From Benincasa hispida (Eukaryota > Streptophyta > Magnoliopsida > Cucurbitales > Cucurbitaceae), in contig NC_052349.1 in the NCBI RefSeq assembly GCF_009727055.1, positions 43,925,942 through 43,989,941 of the forward strand: 64,000 bases of DNA, read 5' to 3'. The notes beneath the pieces are model-generated. The model saw only the letters and a list, made by a program, of their open reading frames with translations. It ran no database searches and was not told the DNA's origin. The translations under genes were made by a program, and so were the position numbers. The stretch's first letter is position 1, and each line of letters opens with the position of its first letter. This document shows positions 1 through 12,256 of this stretch, one piece after another.

Positions 1-938
1 TGGACTGGTTAATTATATATGATATAATTGGCTAAATGTATGAGATACATTATTTTGGAGGAAATTAGATATAAATATGATTTATATCAAGTAAAAGAGA
101 AATTACTATAGTAGATATATGATATCAAACTATAGGGTAAAAATATAATATGATTATATTTATTAATAATTTAATTGTAACCTAAAAATTCTCTCAGACG
201 TGCGTTAGTGGGAAAAACCTTGTTGGTTATTGTAACCGAAGAATAAAATGAAATTTCGTTTCATTCTTGCATCGATTCGAAAAGTTCGGAAAAATTTGGC
301 ATTGGTGTGGAAATGTAAATGATCGCATAAGTTGAGAGCCTATATGATAGTCGCTCAGCGCCTAAACGATCGCACGCTAGTTCCTAAATGATCGGATAGC
401 TTTCCTAAACGATTGTATAGTGTATTGTGTTTGTTAAATGATCGTCTACTTTTTCCTAAATGATTGTTCAGTAAAACCTACACGATCATGTAGCTTCGTC
501 TAAACGATAAGCATCAAGCTATACGATAGCTTCCTATTCTTTCCCACTTGCTTATCGGCTACACGATTAGTTCTTCCTCCTACATCTACCAAACTCACCA
601 AAGACCACATTTTGGGTTCTCATTCCGAGAATACCAAGGGCTCCTTTCTGGTGGTGTCATCCCCACTATGTTTATTTGTTGGTGGTTGTTCGTGCTGCTG
701 TAGCCGACGCATTTGCTGCGCGTTTGTTGATCAGGTGAAGGTCTTCCGCTGCGTTAAGTTCCAAAGCTTGAAAAACGTCTTCAACTGGTATAAGAACTCT
801 TTCCCATACATTTTAGTGTTCAAAGCATGCCATTTATTACTGTATAATTGGATAACTGTATATTCGAATGTATATGGTGTATTTCGATCATGGTGAAATT
901 GGAAAGATCCGACAACGCTCATGGATGCTCTTCGTTAA
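1..938 (+). repeat. LTR-A copy 1, 3' half, cut by window edge
   Basis: Matches the 3' half of the long LTR seen complete at 2788-4809 (plus) and 8733-10758 (minus). Shared landmarks are the palindrome AATTATATATGATATAATT, the CGATCG-rich stretch, the 'ccgagaataccaag...tggtggtgtc' block and the end 'gctcatggatgctcttc'. It stops short of the LTR terminus and passes directly into the middle of a second copy near 939. No coding sequence is supported; the short frames here are chance openings. Confidence 0.75.
316..568 (+). repeat. Array of CGATCG/CGATAG hairpin motifs in LTR-A
   Basis: About ten variants of the motif ta(a/c)acgatcg(c/t)atag occur at 20-35 bp spacing. Several are small perfect inverted repeats, such as ctacacgatcatgtag and agctatacgatagct. 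Diverged equivalents lie at about 1455-1700, 4210-4415 and, on the minus strand, 9150-9315, always at the same place in the LTR. The position, upstream of the LTR end, would suit a U3/R regulatory or RNA-structure role, but that is inference. Confidence 0.7.
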
Positions 939-2107
939 GCTGTTGGTCTTTAGTGGAATGTGTGACAGTTAACGGATGGTGGATCTCGTGGCTAAAGAGT
1001 TTAGTCAGTTATTCACGGACCATTGGAGCTTTGAGCCACAGGTCCATTAGGTCCCCTGGGTAGCTTGGATAAAGTCGAGAATCAGTAACTAGGTTAATTT
1101 GAAATGTTCAAATTGACAAGAGAAAGTTCGATTATATATGATATAATTGGACTGGTTAATTATATATGATATAATTGGCTAAATGTATGAGATACATTAT
1201 TTTGGAGGAAATTAGATATAAATATGATTTATATCAAGTAAAGGAGAAATTACTATAGTAAATATGTGATGTTAAACTATAGGGTAAAAATATAATATGA
1301 TTATATTTATTAATAATTTAATTGTAACATAAAAATTCTCTCGGACGTGCGTTAGTGGGAAAAACCTCGTCGGTTATTGTAACCAAATAATAAAATGAAA
1401 ATTTGTTTTCATTTTGCAAAGGTTCAAGAAAATCACAATTGGTGTGAAAACGTAACGATCGCCTAGCTTGAGAGCCTATACGATAGTCATTCATCGTCTA
1501 AACAATCGCACACTCGTTCCTAAACGATCGTATAGCTTTCCTAATAGATCGCATAGTGTGCTGCGTTTTCTAAACGATCATCTACCATTTATTAAACGAT
1601 CGCTTAGTAGAACCTACACGATTATGTAGCTTCTTCTAAACGATAAGCACATAGCTATACGATAGCTCTTTCTCTCCCACCCTCTTATCGTCTACATAAT
1701 TTGTTCTCTCCAAACTCTACCAAACTCACCAAAGACCACACTTTGGATTCTCACTCTAAGAATACCAAAGGTTACATTTGGTGGTGTCGTCCCCGCTGCT
1801 GTTTACATGTTTGTGACTGTTCGTGTTGCTGCCATTCGTGTAGACGATCGTGCTGCTGCAGTCGACTGGTTGGTTGAGCGATAGAGTGTGTGTAGCGGTT
1901 CTTTCGCTGCGTCTGAGTTCAACGTTTGAAGAGGGTCTTCAACTGGTATGAGAACTTTTTTCCTTGTTTTTTATTGTTCGAAGCATGCCGTTAATTAGTG
2001 TTAATTTGCATAACTATCTGTTAGAATGTATATGTTGTATTTTGGTCACGATGAAATCGGAAAGATCCGAACGCGCTCATGGATGCTCTTCATTAAGAGT
2101 TCCTTCA
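939..2107 (+). repeat. LTR-A copy 2, tandem partial duplicate
   Basis: Position 1 of the window recurs at 1148, so the two LTR pieces form a tandem duplication with a period of about 1147 bp. This copy starts in mid-LTR at the 'ctgttggtctttagtggaatg' block. It continues through the palindrome and CGATCG array to the LTR end 'gagttccttca' at 2107. No internal element sequence separates the copies, which fits unequal recombination inside an LTR rather than two insertions. Confidence 0.7.
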
Positions 2108-2786
2108 GTTCAAGACCCAGAATCAGCACTTAAGAGAACAACATCTCTACTATCCCTAAAAGCAGGTAGGAATGAATTTCATCTTGCACCCTATGTCCCC
2201 AGCTATCTATCCGGTCTTACTCCTCAAATGGGTGTTTATTGAGCCAGCACTGCTGAGCCAACCCTCACCTATGCAAATCTAAGGATAATTCCAAATGAAC
2301 AGGAGTCCATAGTTAGCTCAGGATTAAGGTCAAGTTACCTAGGTCATCGCTTTGAAATAGTCAGTCTTAAACAATAAACAGTGCTATAAAGTAAGAGTGA
2401 CTGATTTTGTGGTCCGATCTTGTACAAACCCTTTTGCACAAGGACACCCTCACTCCTCAAGTCCCAACATGAACGAATTAGGATCACTTCGTTTGTAGAA
2501 CTTTACAACTCTTTTTAACAACTACAGAGCATGCCACATCCAATAATGTTACCAGAATAAGGTACCCAACCTTATTCATATACTATAGATTATTTTGACT
2601 ATTTACTCGAACCTGATCCACCATTATGTCTCCATATAAAGTTCAAGTACTCATCCAATAGTCAAAGGACTTTTAGGTTTATTGGAATTCTATCAAGCAA
2701 AACATCTATTCAACAACACCTTATTGAATTTTCATAATAAGTTCTATTGTTTACAAACCACGAGTTTTAGGACATAAAGCCCAACA
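2108..2786 (-). repeat. LTR-B fragment, 5' portion
   Basis: On the minus strand it begins TGTTGGGC at 2786 and follows the same order of blocks as the complete LTR-B at 12257-13354, including 'ccccagttat...ccggtctta' and 'ttagctcaggattaag'. It is truncated at about 2108, where the end of LTR-A copy 2 abuts it. It may be the remnant 3' LTR of the element whose 5' LTR is at 12257-13354, with the LTR-A material nested between them. Confidence 0.6.
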
Positions 2787-2787
2787 G

Positions 2788-4809
2788 TGTCCTAATTCTC
2801 TCGGAGTCTCATAGTTTGTAAACACTGTACACATTGTTATGAATAAAATAAGAGTTATTTTATTTTTGCATTTACTCATATACAATAAACAAAGATCCAT
2901 GGTTATTGTATGAAAACTTAAGCATGTATATAAGATATACAAGTAGATCATGCCTTAAGTGATAACCTAAAAAGGTCTGTAGTATAAGGATTAAGAGGAA
3001 TACCTGATCCTGGTGACACTACGGATATAGCCCGCTTTGTAAAGGTTTGCAAGTGTTATGAACTACTGCAGATGGTTTGATCCTAATAGTTCATGTGAAG
3101 ACATGCGAGCGGGGGTGTCCTATAGTCTCTTTATAAGACTAAACCATGAGATAAATAGTCTTTTTATATAACATCGTTGATACTTGAGACTTACATCTCA
3201 CCTAAACGACCATAGGTGATATGACCTTAATCCTGAGTGTTTTTTAAAATCCTGCCTTTGACGGCGATCCTTTGATTAGTATGGGTGAGAGTGGCCAGGT
3301 TGTCAACTCAACAAGCCTACCTTTTTGGGGATTTTTCTGATTTGGGAGTTAGGAACTCAGTTACACAAGATGGAATTCACTCCTTCCCCAAAGCAGGGGT
3401 AAGTTGATAGATTGCTCCCTTAAAGGCTAATTCCGGGTCTTAAACATAGTAGCCACATCTTCTCTTTGGAAGAGAGGACTCTGTCATAGTAGAACTATGA
3501 TTTATTTTCATTAGAGGAATCAGTGGTACTTAAGGAGTTCGATGTAACAACAAGGGCACAACGGTAAATTGGCCCAGTTGTATTAACGAATGATCTGTGA
3601 AGGGTTATCGCACTGCTGATTGGTTCATATGGACACAAAATATATCTGTAGTAAGGAGAGTGCAGTTGTCAGTCTTTAGTGGAGTGACCGATAGTTAACG
3701 GATGGTGGATCTCGTGACTAAAGAGTTTAGTCAGTTATTCACGTAGCATTGGAGCTTCAAGCTACAGGTCCATAAGGTCCCCTTGGTAGCTCAATGGATT
3801 CAAGTTGAGAATCAGTTCTTGGGGTTGATTTGAAACATTCAAATTGACAAGAGAAAATTCAATTATATATGATATAATTGGTATGATGTATGAGATACAT
3901 CAAGTGGAGGATTAATGTAAATATGATTTATATTAAGTACCATGAAAATAGAAAAAGAACTAAGGTTTATATGTTTCATGAAATGAAATATTAAAACTAT
4001 AGGTTATAAATATAATATAGTAAGTTGGTTATCATATTTATTTATAATAATATTAATTATTTGATAATTATCTCTTTTTCTCTAATAACCAATTGAGTGG
4101 GAGGTTATTGGTGGTTTTATGGTAACCGTGAGATAAAAGAAAAAGTGTTTTCCTAAATTTAGCAGTTACTTGATTCGGAAAGAAACTCATGGCAATGCTA
4201 TCAAGTGAAATGGTTTCACTAAACGATAGCTAATAGAGAGACTAAACGATCGTGGAGTGTCACTATACGATAGTTCACTAAGTTGGTCATAACTAAACGA
4301 TCGCGTGGCATTGTCTATATGATAGACTGCCTTCTTCTACACAATTGAGCACATTGTTTATATGATAGATTGTGTCATTTCCCACTTGCTCAATCATCTA
4401 CACGATTGTTGTTCCTCTAGTCTCTTCCTCTAACCAAGATCATACAAAGCCCACAACTCCTGGATTCTCACACCGAGAATACCAAGGTAACCATTGTGGT
4501 GGTGTCTTAACTCAACTCGATTGAGTTTGAGGTTTCTGGAGGTCGTTCATTGGGTTTGTGATCACTGGGTTTCTATTGATCGTGCTGTTGTTTCGGTCGT
4601 TGTGTTCGAGGGCTAAGGTGCTATTCTTGGACGAATTGGAGTGATCGAGGGAGTTTAAAGAATGAGTCTTCAAAGGTATGTATATTCTATCCCTTGATTA
4701 TCTTGTCGGCCTGTTGTAATTTCTAGTTGTTACATGACCAGTTAGTTTCCGTTTGTTGACTATAATTGTTTGTGTTTAATTTTGAATGGAATCTGGAACA
4801 ATCCTTCCA
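2788..4809 (+). repeat. LTR-A, near-complete plus-strand copy
   Basis: Runs from just after the LTR-B terminus to 'gatccttcca' at about 4809, about 2022 bp. That is nearly the length of the minus-strand copy at 8733-10758 (2026 bp). The first bases are eroded (tgtcctaattctctcgg where other copies have tgatgccctaaactctcg). Its 3' end coincides with the point where the minus-strand pol is cut off. It therefore points against the element next to it and cannot be that element's ordinary 3' LTR. Confidence 0.7.
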
Positions 4810-7800
4810 CTGCTCATGAAATCCTCATGTCTGATTTCTTTCAATAACATAGCATACATCAAACTCCCAACTGCTGATACATATGGAATTCTTTTCATTT
4901 CCTCAATTTCTTGAGATGTCTTAGGACACTGTTCTTTTGACAGATGAATTCCATGTTTAAAAGGTAACATACCCTTTTTGGAATTTTGCATGTTATATCT
5001 TGATAACATTTTGTCAATATAAGATGCTTGAGATAGTGTTAAGGTTTTGTTCTTTCAATTTCAAACAATCTGAATCCCAAGAACATATTGAGCATTTCCC
5101 AAATCTTTCATTTGAAATTGTGATGCTAACCATCTTTTTACGTCAGCAAGGTAACTTATCTCATTTCCAATGAGCAAGATATCATCAACATAAATTACCA
5201 AGAATGCTACAATATTGTTGACTATTTTCTTGTATACACAAGGTTTTTCAATATTCTGTTCAAAGCCATATTATCGCAATGTCAAATCTTATATTCTAGG
5301 ATCTAGAAGCATGCTTCAACCCATAAATGGATCTTTTAAGCTTACAAACCTTTTGTTCTTAACCCTGTTCAATGAACCCTTCTGGTTGGGATATAAAAAT
5401 ACTTTCATCAAGATGGCCATTCAAAAAAGTTATCTTGACATCCATTTGCCATATTTCATAGTCATAATATACGGCAATGGATAAGAGTATTCTTATTGAT
5501 TTTATCATGACAACAGGAGGGAAGGTTTCTTCATAGTCAACCCCTTTCCTTTGGGTAAAACCTTTTGCCACGAGTCTAGCTTTATAGGTTTGCACCCTGC
5601 CAGTTTGGTCTCTTTTCCTCTTGTAGATCCATTTACAACCTATAGTTTAACCTCATGTGGTTGATCTACAAGATCCAAACAGAATTGAAATACATGGACT
5701 CTATTTCTACGTCCATGACTTTTATCCATTGTTCCATATCAACATCTTCCATTGCTTATTTAAAGGCCAATGGATCCTTTAGACCATCATCAAGTATGAT
5801 GTCTTGAGTTTTTGTTAAACCCATATAGCGTTCAGGTTGATGAACAATCCTTCCATTAACGTCAAGGGATTCTCAACTCTTGGGAAGAATGTGATGGGGC
5901 AACAACCGTTGTTGATGGAGATTGATGACTTCTAATATGATTGATTTGTAGTACTTTGGTCATTTATTTCAATATTAGTTTACTGCGAGATTGACGACTT
6001 ATAATATGATCTTCTTCCAGGACTGTAGCATTTGTCGAAACAAATACTTTATCTTCTTGAGGATCATAGAATAATCCTCCTTTTGTTTCTTTTGGGTATC
6101 CAACAAAGAGACATAATTTTGAACGTTGTTCTAATTTCTTAGGGTTTTGTACCAATACGTGTGCTAGACATCCCCAGACCCGAAAATAATGTAGACTACC
6201 TTTACGTCATTTTCATAACTCATACGGTGTTTCAGAAACACATTTTTAGGAAACCATGTTCAGAATATATACCGCAGTTTGTACTGCATACCCCCAAAAG
6301 GATTGAGGTAACTGAGCAAAACTCATAATTGATCGAACTATGTCTAGGTTCGGTTTCTCCTTTTTGCAACACCATTTTGTTGTGCTGTTCTAGGTGCTAT
6401 GAGTTGGGATTGAATTCCATGATCTACTAAATAGTTCTGGAATTGTAAATCCATATACTCACCATCTAAATCTAATCGAAATGTTTTAATTCTTTTACCT
6501 AATAAGATTTCTGTTTCGATCTTGAATTCCCTGAACTTTTCGAGAGTTTCAAACTTGTGACTTATTACGTAAATATAGTCATATCGAGAATAGTCATCAA
6601 CTGACAAAATATTCATATCCATCTCTCTTGTTCTTACATTCATCGGACCGCAGAGGTCTGAATGTATAAGTTCGAGGGGTTCTTTGGCACAAAGACCTTT
6701 TCCAGTAAAAGATCTTTTAATCATTTTTCCCTCAAGACATGACTCACAAGGAGGTAAAGAACTGTCTTTTAATAGATTTAGATGACCGTTTATAACTAAT
6801 CTTTTAATCATGTTGAGATTTATGTGATCAAGTCTGAGATGCCAAAGATAGGCGTTAGAAGAAATTTTGAGTTTTTTATTTTGAGTTTTTTCCATTTTAA
6901 ACATTTCTATATTTAAAATGGCTTTTGCTTCAATTGGTTTTAACACATACAAGTTATTTTCAAGTCTAGCAAAACAAATATGAACACCTTTTGAAAAAAC
7001 AAACACTTCATTAGCTTCAAAAGATACTTTATACATATTTGCAAGTAGACATGAAATGGAGATTAAGTTTCTTTTCATCTTTGGTACATAATATACATTT
7101 CTTAACAAGATAAAAGAATCTCCAAAAAAAAAATTGACATCTTCCACTACTTCTGCTGAAATGATTCCCTTTGTTCCCACCTTGAAAGTCATTTCGTACT
7201 CTAAGAGTTGTTTCCAAGAACTCGTTTCCTGTAGAAAAGTGCAAACATGGTTAGTGGCTCCTGAATCTAATATCAAGGTCGAGTGAGAATTTTCCACTAA
7301 ACATGTTTCAATTACAAGTAAATCTGATTTACCTTGATTTTCCTTTTTCGCTTTCTTCTCAGCCAAATACTTCAGGTAGTTCCGTTTCCAGTGCCCGCCT
7401 TTTCCACAATGGAAACATTTTCCTTTGGGAGCCTTGTTTTTCTTTACAGTGGGTTGTTTATCCCCTTTTTCCTTTTTCTTCATCTGTGCACTTTTGTCTT
7501 TAGATGAAGAAGGGACAAACTTCTTTTTGTCAACGGGTTTCATTCCTGACAAGGAACCCTTCAGAAATTTCTTTTATCATGAAACAACATTTGCTTCACT
7601 CTCTTTCAATTTCATCATTGACTGATAAGTCTGTAGTTCGTTTAATAAAGTAGTCAAATTGTAACTTATTTTATTCATTATGGCATTAGTACAGAAGGTG
7701 AGCTAGCTTTTCAGAAGGGACTCTAATATCATACTAACTTAACTAGTTTCGTCTATGGCAGCCCCGTGAGTTTTAGCGTCATTAAAACGAACCATCATGT

Positions 7801-8200
7801 CTAGAAAATGTTCCCTGACATTGGTTCCATCTTTCATTCGCGAGTTATATACATACTTTATAGCCTTGTGTCGAACAGAAGATGACGATTGCCCGAACAT
7901 ATCCTATAATGATGCCATAATTTCACGGGTTATGGGCATGGGTTCATGTTTCTTGTTGAGCACATCGGATATGCTCGCTGAGATATAGGCTCCAGCCTTT
8001 TCATTCGCCCTTACCCACCGATCATAAGCATCTCGAATGCTCTGGTTTTCCATCGAACTGGAAATAGGAGGACATTCCTCCATTAACACAAACCTCAAAT
8101 CATCAACTACTAATATTATGTTCGAATTTTATTTCCAGTTGAAATAACCCTCTCCATTAAGTTTGTCAAAAGCTAGAAGTTGTATTATTGAGTTTGACAT
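4776..8200 (-). pseudogene. Copia gag-pol pseudogene, 3' truncated
   Basis: Ty1-copia polyprotein relic read on the minus strand. The gag start is at 8200 (MSNSIIQLLAFDKLNGEG), with an in-frame stop soon after the FNW motif. A zinc knuckle lies near 7410 (CFHCGKGGHWK, last Cys replaced by Tyr), followed by protease DSGATNH near 7260. The gag-pre-integrase/integrase region spans about 6850-6350 (LIHSDLCGPMN, QQNGVAKRRN). Reverse transcriptase follows, with LVAKGFTQ near 5570 and YVDD at 5181-5192. RNase H is missing: the frame ends about where the plus-strand LTR-A ends. Several frameshifts and stops separate the blocks, so no functional protein is expected. The protein closely resembles Cucumis melo 'gag/pol protein' copies. 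This is family recognition from memory, not a search. Confidence 0.9.
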
Positions 8201-8732
8201 GCTGAAAAATAAACAAATTCTATTAATAAAGTGTATCTAAATCCAAGTTTAGCAAAAACTAATAAAGTACCCATAGATCTTTATTTACTTGCAACGATAA
8301 TATAGTGAGTTAGAATAAGTGCTATCCGAGGCAGTAAAATATTCCTTCACTAAAGCAAGACATTCTTAACTAAATACTGTGTCCAGAATAACACATATTC
8401 TGACAGTCATTTAGCTACCTTTTTTTGGTCAAGAACTTACTAACACTTAATAATTCTGTAAGTGTGACTTGCCATTTTCAGATCTTATATAATGGTATGA
8501 ACATGCTCCCGAATTGGAAGACAATGTGCAAGACGAAACTATAAGACCCTATTCATTTTTGAAGCTTGGGTTGTTCCGAATCCTATGTTACGACCCTCCT
8601 AAGGGATTGCTGGTGTTAACGACTATCTAGTGCCACCTAAAAATGACAGCAGGCGCAATATAGGAATCTCACGGTTTAAACTAATAGAGAAGACCGCAGG
8701 ATACGTTGACACAATTCCTTCATCCACTTACT
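8201..8732 (-). other. Leader between LTR-A and gag
   Basis: About 530 bp lie between the inferred end of the 5' LTR and the gag start. No open frame is present. I could not find the usual initiator-Met primer site (TGGTATCAGAGC) next to the LTR end, so the exact LTR boundary or the primer used remains uncertain. Confidence 0.45.
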
Positions 8733-10758
8733 TGAAGTATCTCATACCGAGAGTTTCATAAGCGCGTTCAGATCACTCCGATCTCACCGTGACCGAAATA
8801 TAACAATATACATTCATCACATACAGTTATGTAAATAAATCTAATTATCGGCATGCTAAAAACAAACAAAATCATAAGGGATAGAGTTCCATACCAGTTA
8901 AAGACTATCTTCACACTCTGGAACTCCAACGCAGGGAAACCCTCCAAGAGATCTACCAACACCCGGCGGGAACATCGACTGTAACAACACGATCAACACG
9001 AACACGTACGCCGCAATGGGGATGACACCACCACTAATGAGCCCTAGGTATTCTCGAGTGAAAATCCAAAGGGTGGGCTTTGGTGAATTTGGTAGAGGAT
9101 AGAGGAAACGAGTCATGTAGGAGATAAGCAAGTGGGAGAGTAAACAATGCTATTGTATAGCAGAAGTGTTTATCGCATAGAGGAGCTATACGATCGTGTA
9201 GGAAATGTTGAACGATCGTTTAGGAAAAACGTATACGATCGTTTAATTAAATGGCGAGGTTGGACGATCGTTTAGGCGGAGAAAGCAACTATCGTATAGG
9301 CTCTCGGGCGATCAATTTTTACGAAATCTTGGGTGGAAAGAAAGAATATCGATTGCATGATTCAAAATTGAAAACCTTTTTTTCATTTAACCCATTAAAT
9401 TACCATAACCAACGCTGCCCACTACCCACGTCCGAACGTGAAATGATTTAATTATCATATAATAAAATAAATAAATATTATATTATATCTATATCCTATA
9501 GTTTGATATCAACATATCTTACTATAGTATTTCTCCCTTTACTTGATATAAATCATATTTATATCTAATTTCCTCCAAAATAATATATCTCATACATTTT
9601 CCAATTATATCATAATATAATTAACCCAGTCCAATTATATCATATATAATCGAACTTCCTCTTGTCAATTTGAACATTTCAAATTAACCAAATACTGGTT
9701 TCTCGACTTTTATCCAAGCTACCCAGGGGACCTAATGGACATGTGGCTCGAAGCTCCAACAAGTACGTGAATAGCCGACTAAACTCTTTAGTCACGAGAT
9801 CCACCATCCGTTAACTGTCAGGCATTCCACTAAAGACCAACAGCTGAAACTCTTCTTACCACAGATATATTTCTGTGTCCATCGGATACCTTCACAGATA
9901 CTCATAAAGTACAGCTGGGTCAATTTATCGTTTGCCCCCTATAGTTACATCTCACTTTTAAAGTACCACTGATTCCTCTAATGAACAATACAACATAGTA
10001 CAACTATGTGTGAACACCTCTTAGGACAAGAGAAAGTGTGTGGTGCCACATCGTTCAAGCCCCGGAATTAGCTCTTAAGGGAGCCATCTATCTACTTACC
10101 CCTGCTTCAGGGAAGGAGTGAATTCCATCTGTGTAGTTGAGTTCCCAACTCCCAAATCAGACGAATCCCTAAAATGGTAGGTTTAAATCAGCGACCTGGC
10201 TACTCACACCCATACAAATCAAAGGACCGCTCTCAATGGCAGGAGTTCCCAACTCACTCAGGATTGAGGTCATGTTACCTATGGTCATTCTAGTGAAGTG
10301 AAGTCTCTGTCATGAAAGGTGTTGTATAACGAGACGTTAACACTTCGTAGTCAAGTCTTATACAAACTCTTTGTATAGAACGCCCTCGCTCGCATGTCTC
10401 TAACACGAATGATCAAGATCAGACCATCTGCGATAAGTCACAACAACTTGTGACCATTCCACAAAGTGGGTCGCGTCCGTAGCCGTCCAGGATAAGGTTT
10501 CCCTTCTTTATCCATATACTACAGACCATTTTAGTTATCACTCAAGACATGATCCACTTGTATGTCACCACATACATGCTTGAGTCACATACATATAACC
10601 ATGGATTTTATGTTTATTGGTTTATGGTAAAGTAAATAAAACAATTAACCGAGCAAAATACAAGATGTGAAGTAAATATCATATATTAATAATACAAGTG
10701 TTTGTATATATTGTTTACAAACTACAGGACACGAGACTTTAGGGCATCAACCCCAACA
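8733..10758 (-). repeat. LTR-A, 5' LTR of the minus-strand Copia element
   Basis: On the minus strand it starts TGTTGGGGTTGATGCCCTAAAG at 10758 and ends near ATACTTCA at 8733, about 2026 bp. It lies upstream of gag in the same orientation as gag-pol, as a 5' LTR should. The reverse complement of the AATTATATATGATATAATT palindrome lies near 9600-9650 and the CGATCG array at 9150-9315. The short frames inside it are not genes. Confidence 0.8.
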
Positions 10759-11703
10759 TTACTATGAACTACTTTCCTCATTCACCTTGTTATTGACCCA
10801 TGCAAATACTTTCTAAATGGAGTAGTCGAGGTAAAATCGACATGAAGCCAAGCATAGATCTTACAGTGTGAACTCTTGAGGACGTGAGAACTAAAACCGA
10901 TATGTCGTATATATTATTAATCTCCCACTAAAGTGTTCTAAATGTTTGGGTATTCTTTAACTTAGGTTTTTTACGGCTAATTTTAAACAACCTAAGTCTA
11001 TGTGTTTATTATCCAAGTATAACGTTTACATTTGGATTTAAACCTACGATGTCTAGGTTAAATCTAATTTTAAACCTCACACCGCTCACGCAAGCTCATA
11101 AAACTGGTTATCAATTCTCGTTATTTCAGTTATAATCCTCAGGTAGAAGATGTTACGTAAACCATCAACTTAAATATCTCCAACCTTAGATAGGATTGTG
11201 AACTGATTGAGTTTGTAACCAAATTTTATAAGATAACGACCTATTTTAACTATTAAAACAAGTTGTTAACCTAAGTGAGCATGCTTTTTATCTTTGTTAT
11301 GAATTTTAATGTCTAATTCAATTTTATAACAACTTAGAAAAAATAGACATGTTAAACATCCATAACATATATCAAAGGTATTCAATTTTTAACATAACCT
11401 TTATATTAAAACAATTGAAACCCTATACATGCATACTATACATTATAACAATTTTATAACATACTTTAATGCATGTAAAATGCTTCCTATGGTGGGATTT
11501 TAATTCTACATGGCATATTTTATGCACATACAAGATTTATTTATTATAGCATACATCAAATGCATAAATAATTAAAGACAAAACTGATATAGTTTTTTTA
11601 TTTTGGCATTTCCAAGCAAACAAAGGCCTAGCTATTACATAAATCAGCAAAATCAGCTTCAAAAACCTTCTAGACCGCTCAGACCGCCTTTGAACTGGGC
11701 AAA

Positions 11704-11965
11704 GCCCATCAAGTATCAGCAAGCACCCAACATCGAGTATGCTAATGTGCATCGAGTATGACATTAAGCATCATCGAACATCAAGTATTTCATAAAAAAA
11801 TAACATCGAGTAGACGCCATCGACCTCGAATAGGGCATCATGCATCGATTATCGAGTATTTCATGAAATATCATCGAGTAAACGCATCGAGTACCATCGA
11901 GTATGGCATCGTGCATCGAGTATTTCATGAAATATCATCAAGTATTCCATCGAGCATCGAGTATC
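11704..11965. repeat. CATCGAGTAT-rich irregular array
   Basis: The decamer catcgagtat and one- or two-base variants recur about fifteen times in 260 bp. A larger unit, 'gcatcgagtatttcatgaaatatcatcgagta', appears at least twice. The block tttcatgaaa is itself palindromic. The array lies inside the LTR-B interior and produces low-complexity frames rich in Ser, Ile and Glu that should not be read as proteins. Confidence 0.8.
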
Positions 11966-12242
11966 TGGCAAAAATTTGAATTTTCAGTTCCTGTTGCTTC
12001 AACATTCTTCACTTCTTTCTTCAATTACATCCTAATTGCAACTTTAATGACTCCAAACAAATTACAAACACTTAAGCACAAATTAAGGCCCATCAAACAA
12101 GAGCCAATTACAAAAGATACAACATAATTGAAAAAATTCAAATGCCAAAATACTGGAAAAACATATCAGTTCACCATTTCCATATAGTTTATGAAAAACA
12201 TCCACCAAACTCAAATTAATGATAATTAAGTGCTTAAATCAT

Positions 12243-12255
12243 GCTCTAATACCAA
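12243..12255 (-). other. Primer-binding site of LTR-B element
   Basis: The minus strand reads TTGGTATTAGAGC directly after the LTR end. It differs at one base from the usual plant Copia site complementary to the 3' end of initiator methionine tRNA. It fixes the LTR-B boundary and the minus orientation of the element. Confidence 0.75.
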
Positions 12256-12256
12256 C

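Larger units (their letters stand above)
10759..12256 (-). mobile_element. Interior of LTR-B element, no coding capacity seen
   Basis: The sequence downstream (minus strand) of the LTR-B primer site carries no gag, protease, integrase or RT motif in any frame. It is AT-rich with long stop-filled stretches and includes the CATCGAGTAT array at 11704-11965. It is either a non-autonomous large retrotransposon derivative or a piece of a larger element cut by the LTR-A insertion at 10758. I favour the first, without proof. Confidence 0.45.

Noticed and set aside
11758..12127. Ser/Ile-rich repeated frames
   Set aside because: Direct product of the CATCGAGTAT array; not a protein-coding repeat.
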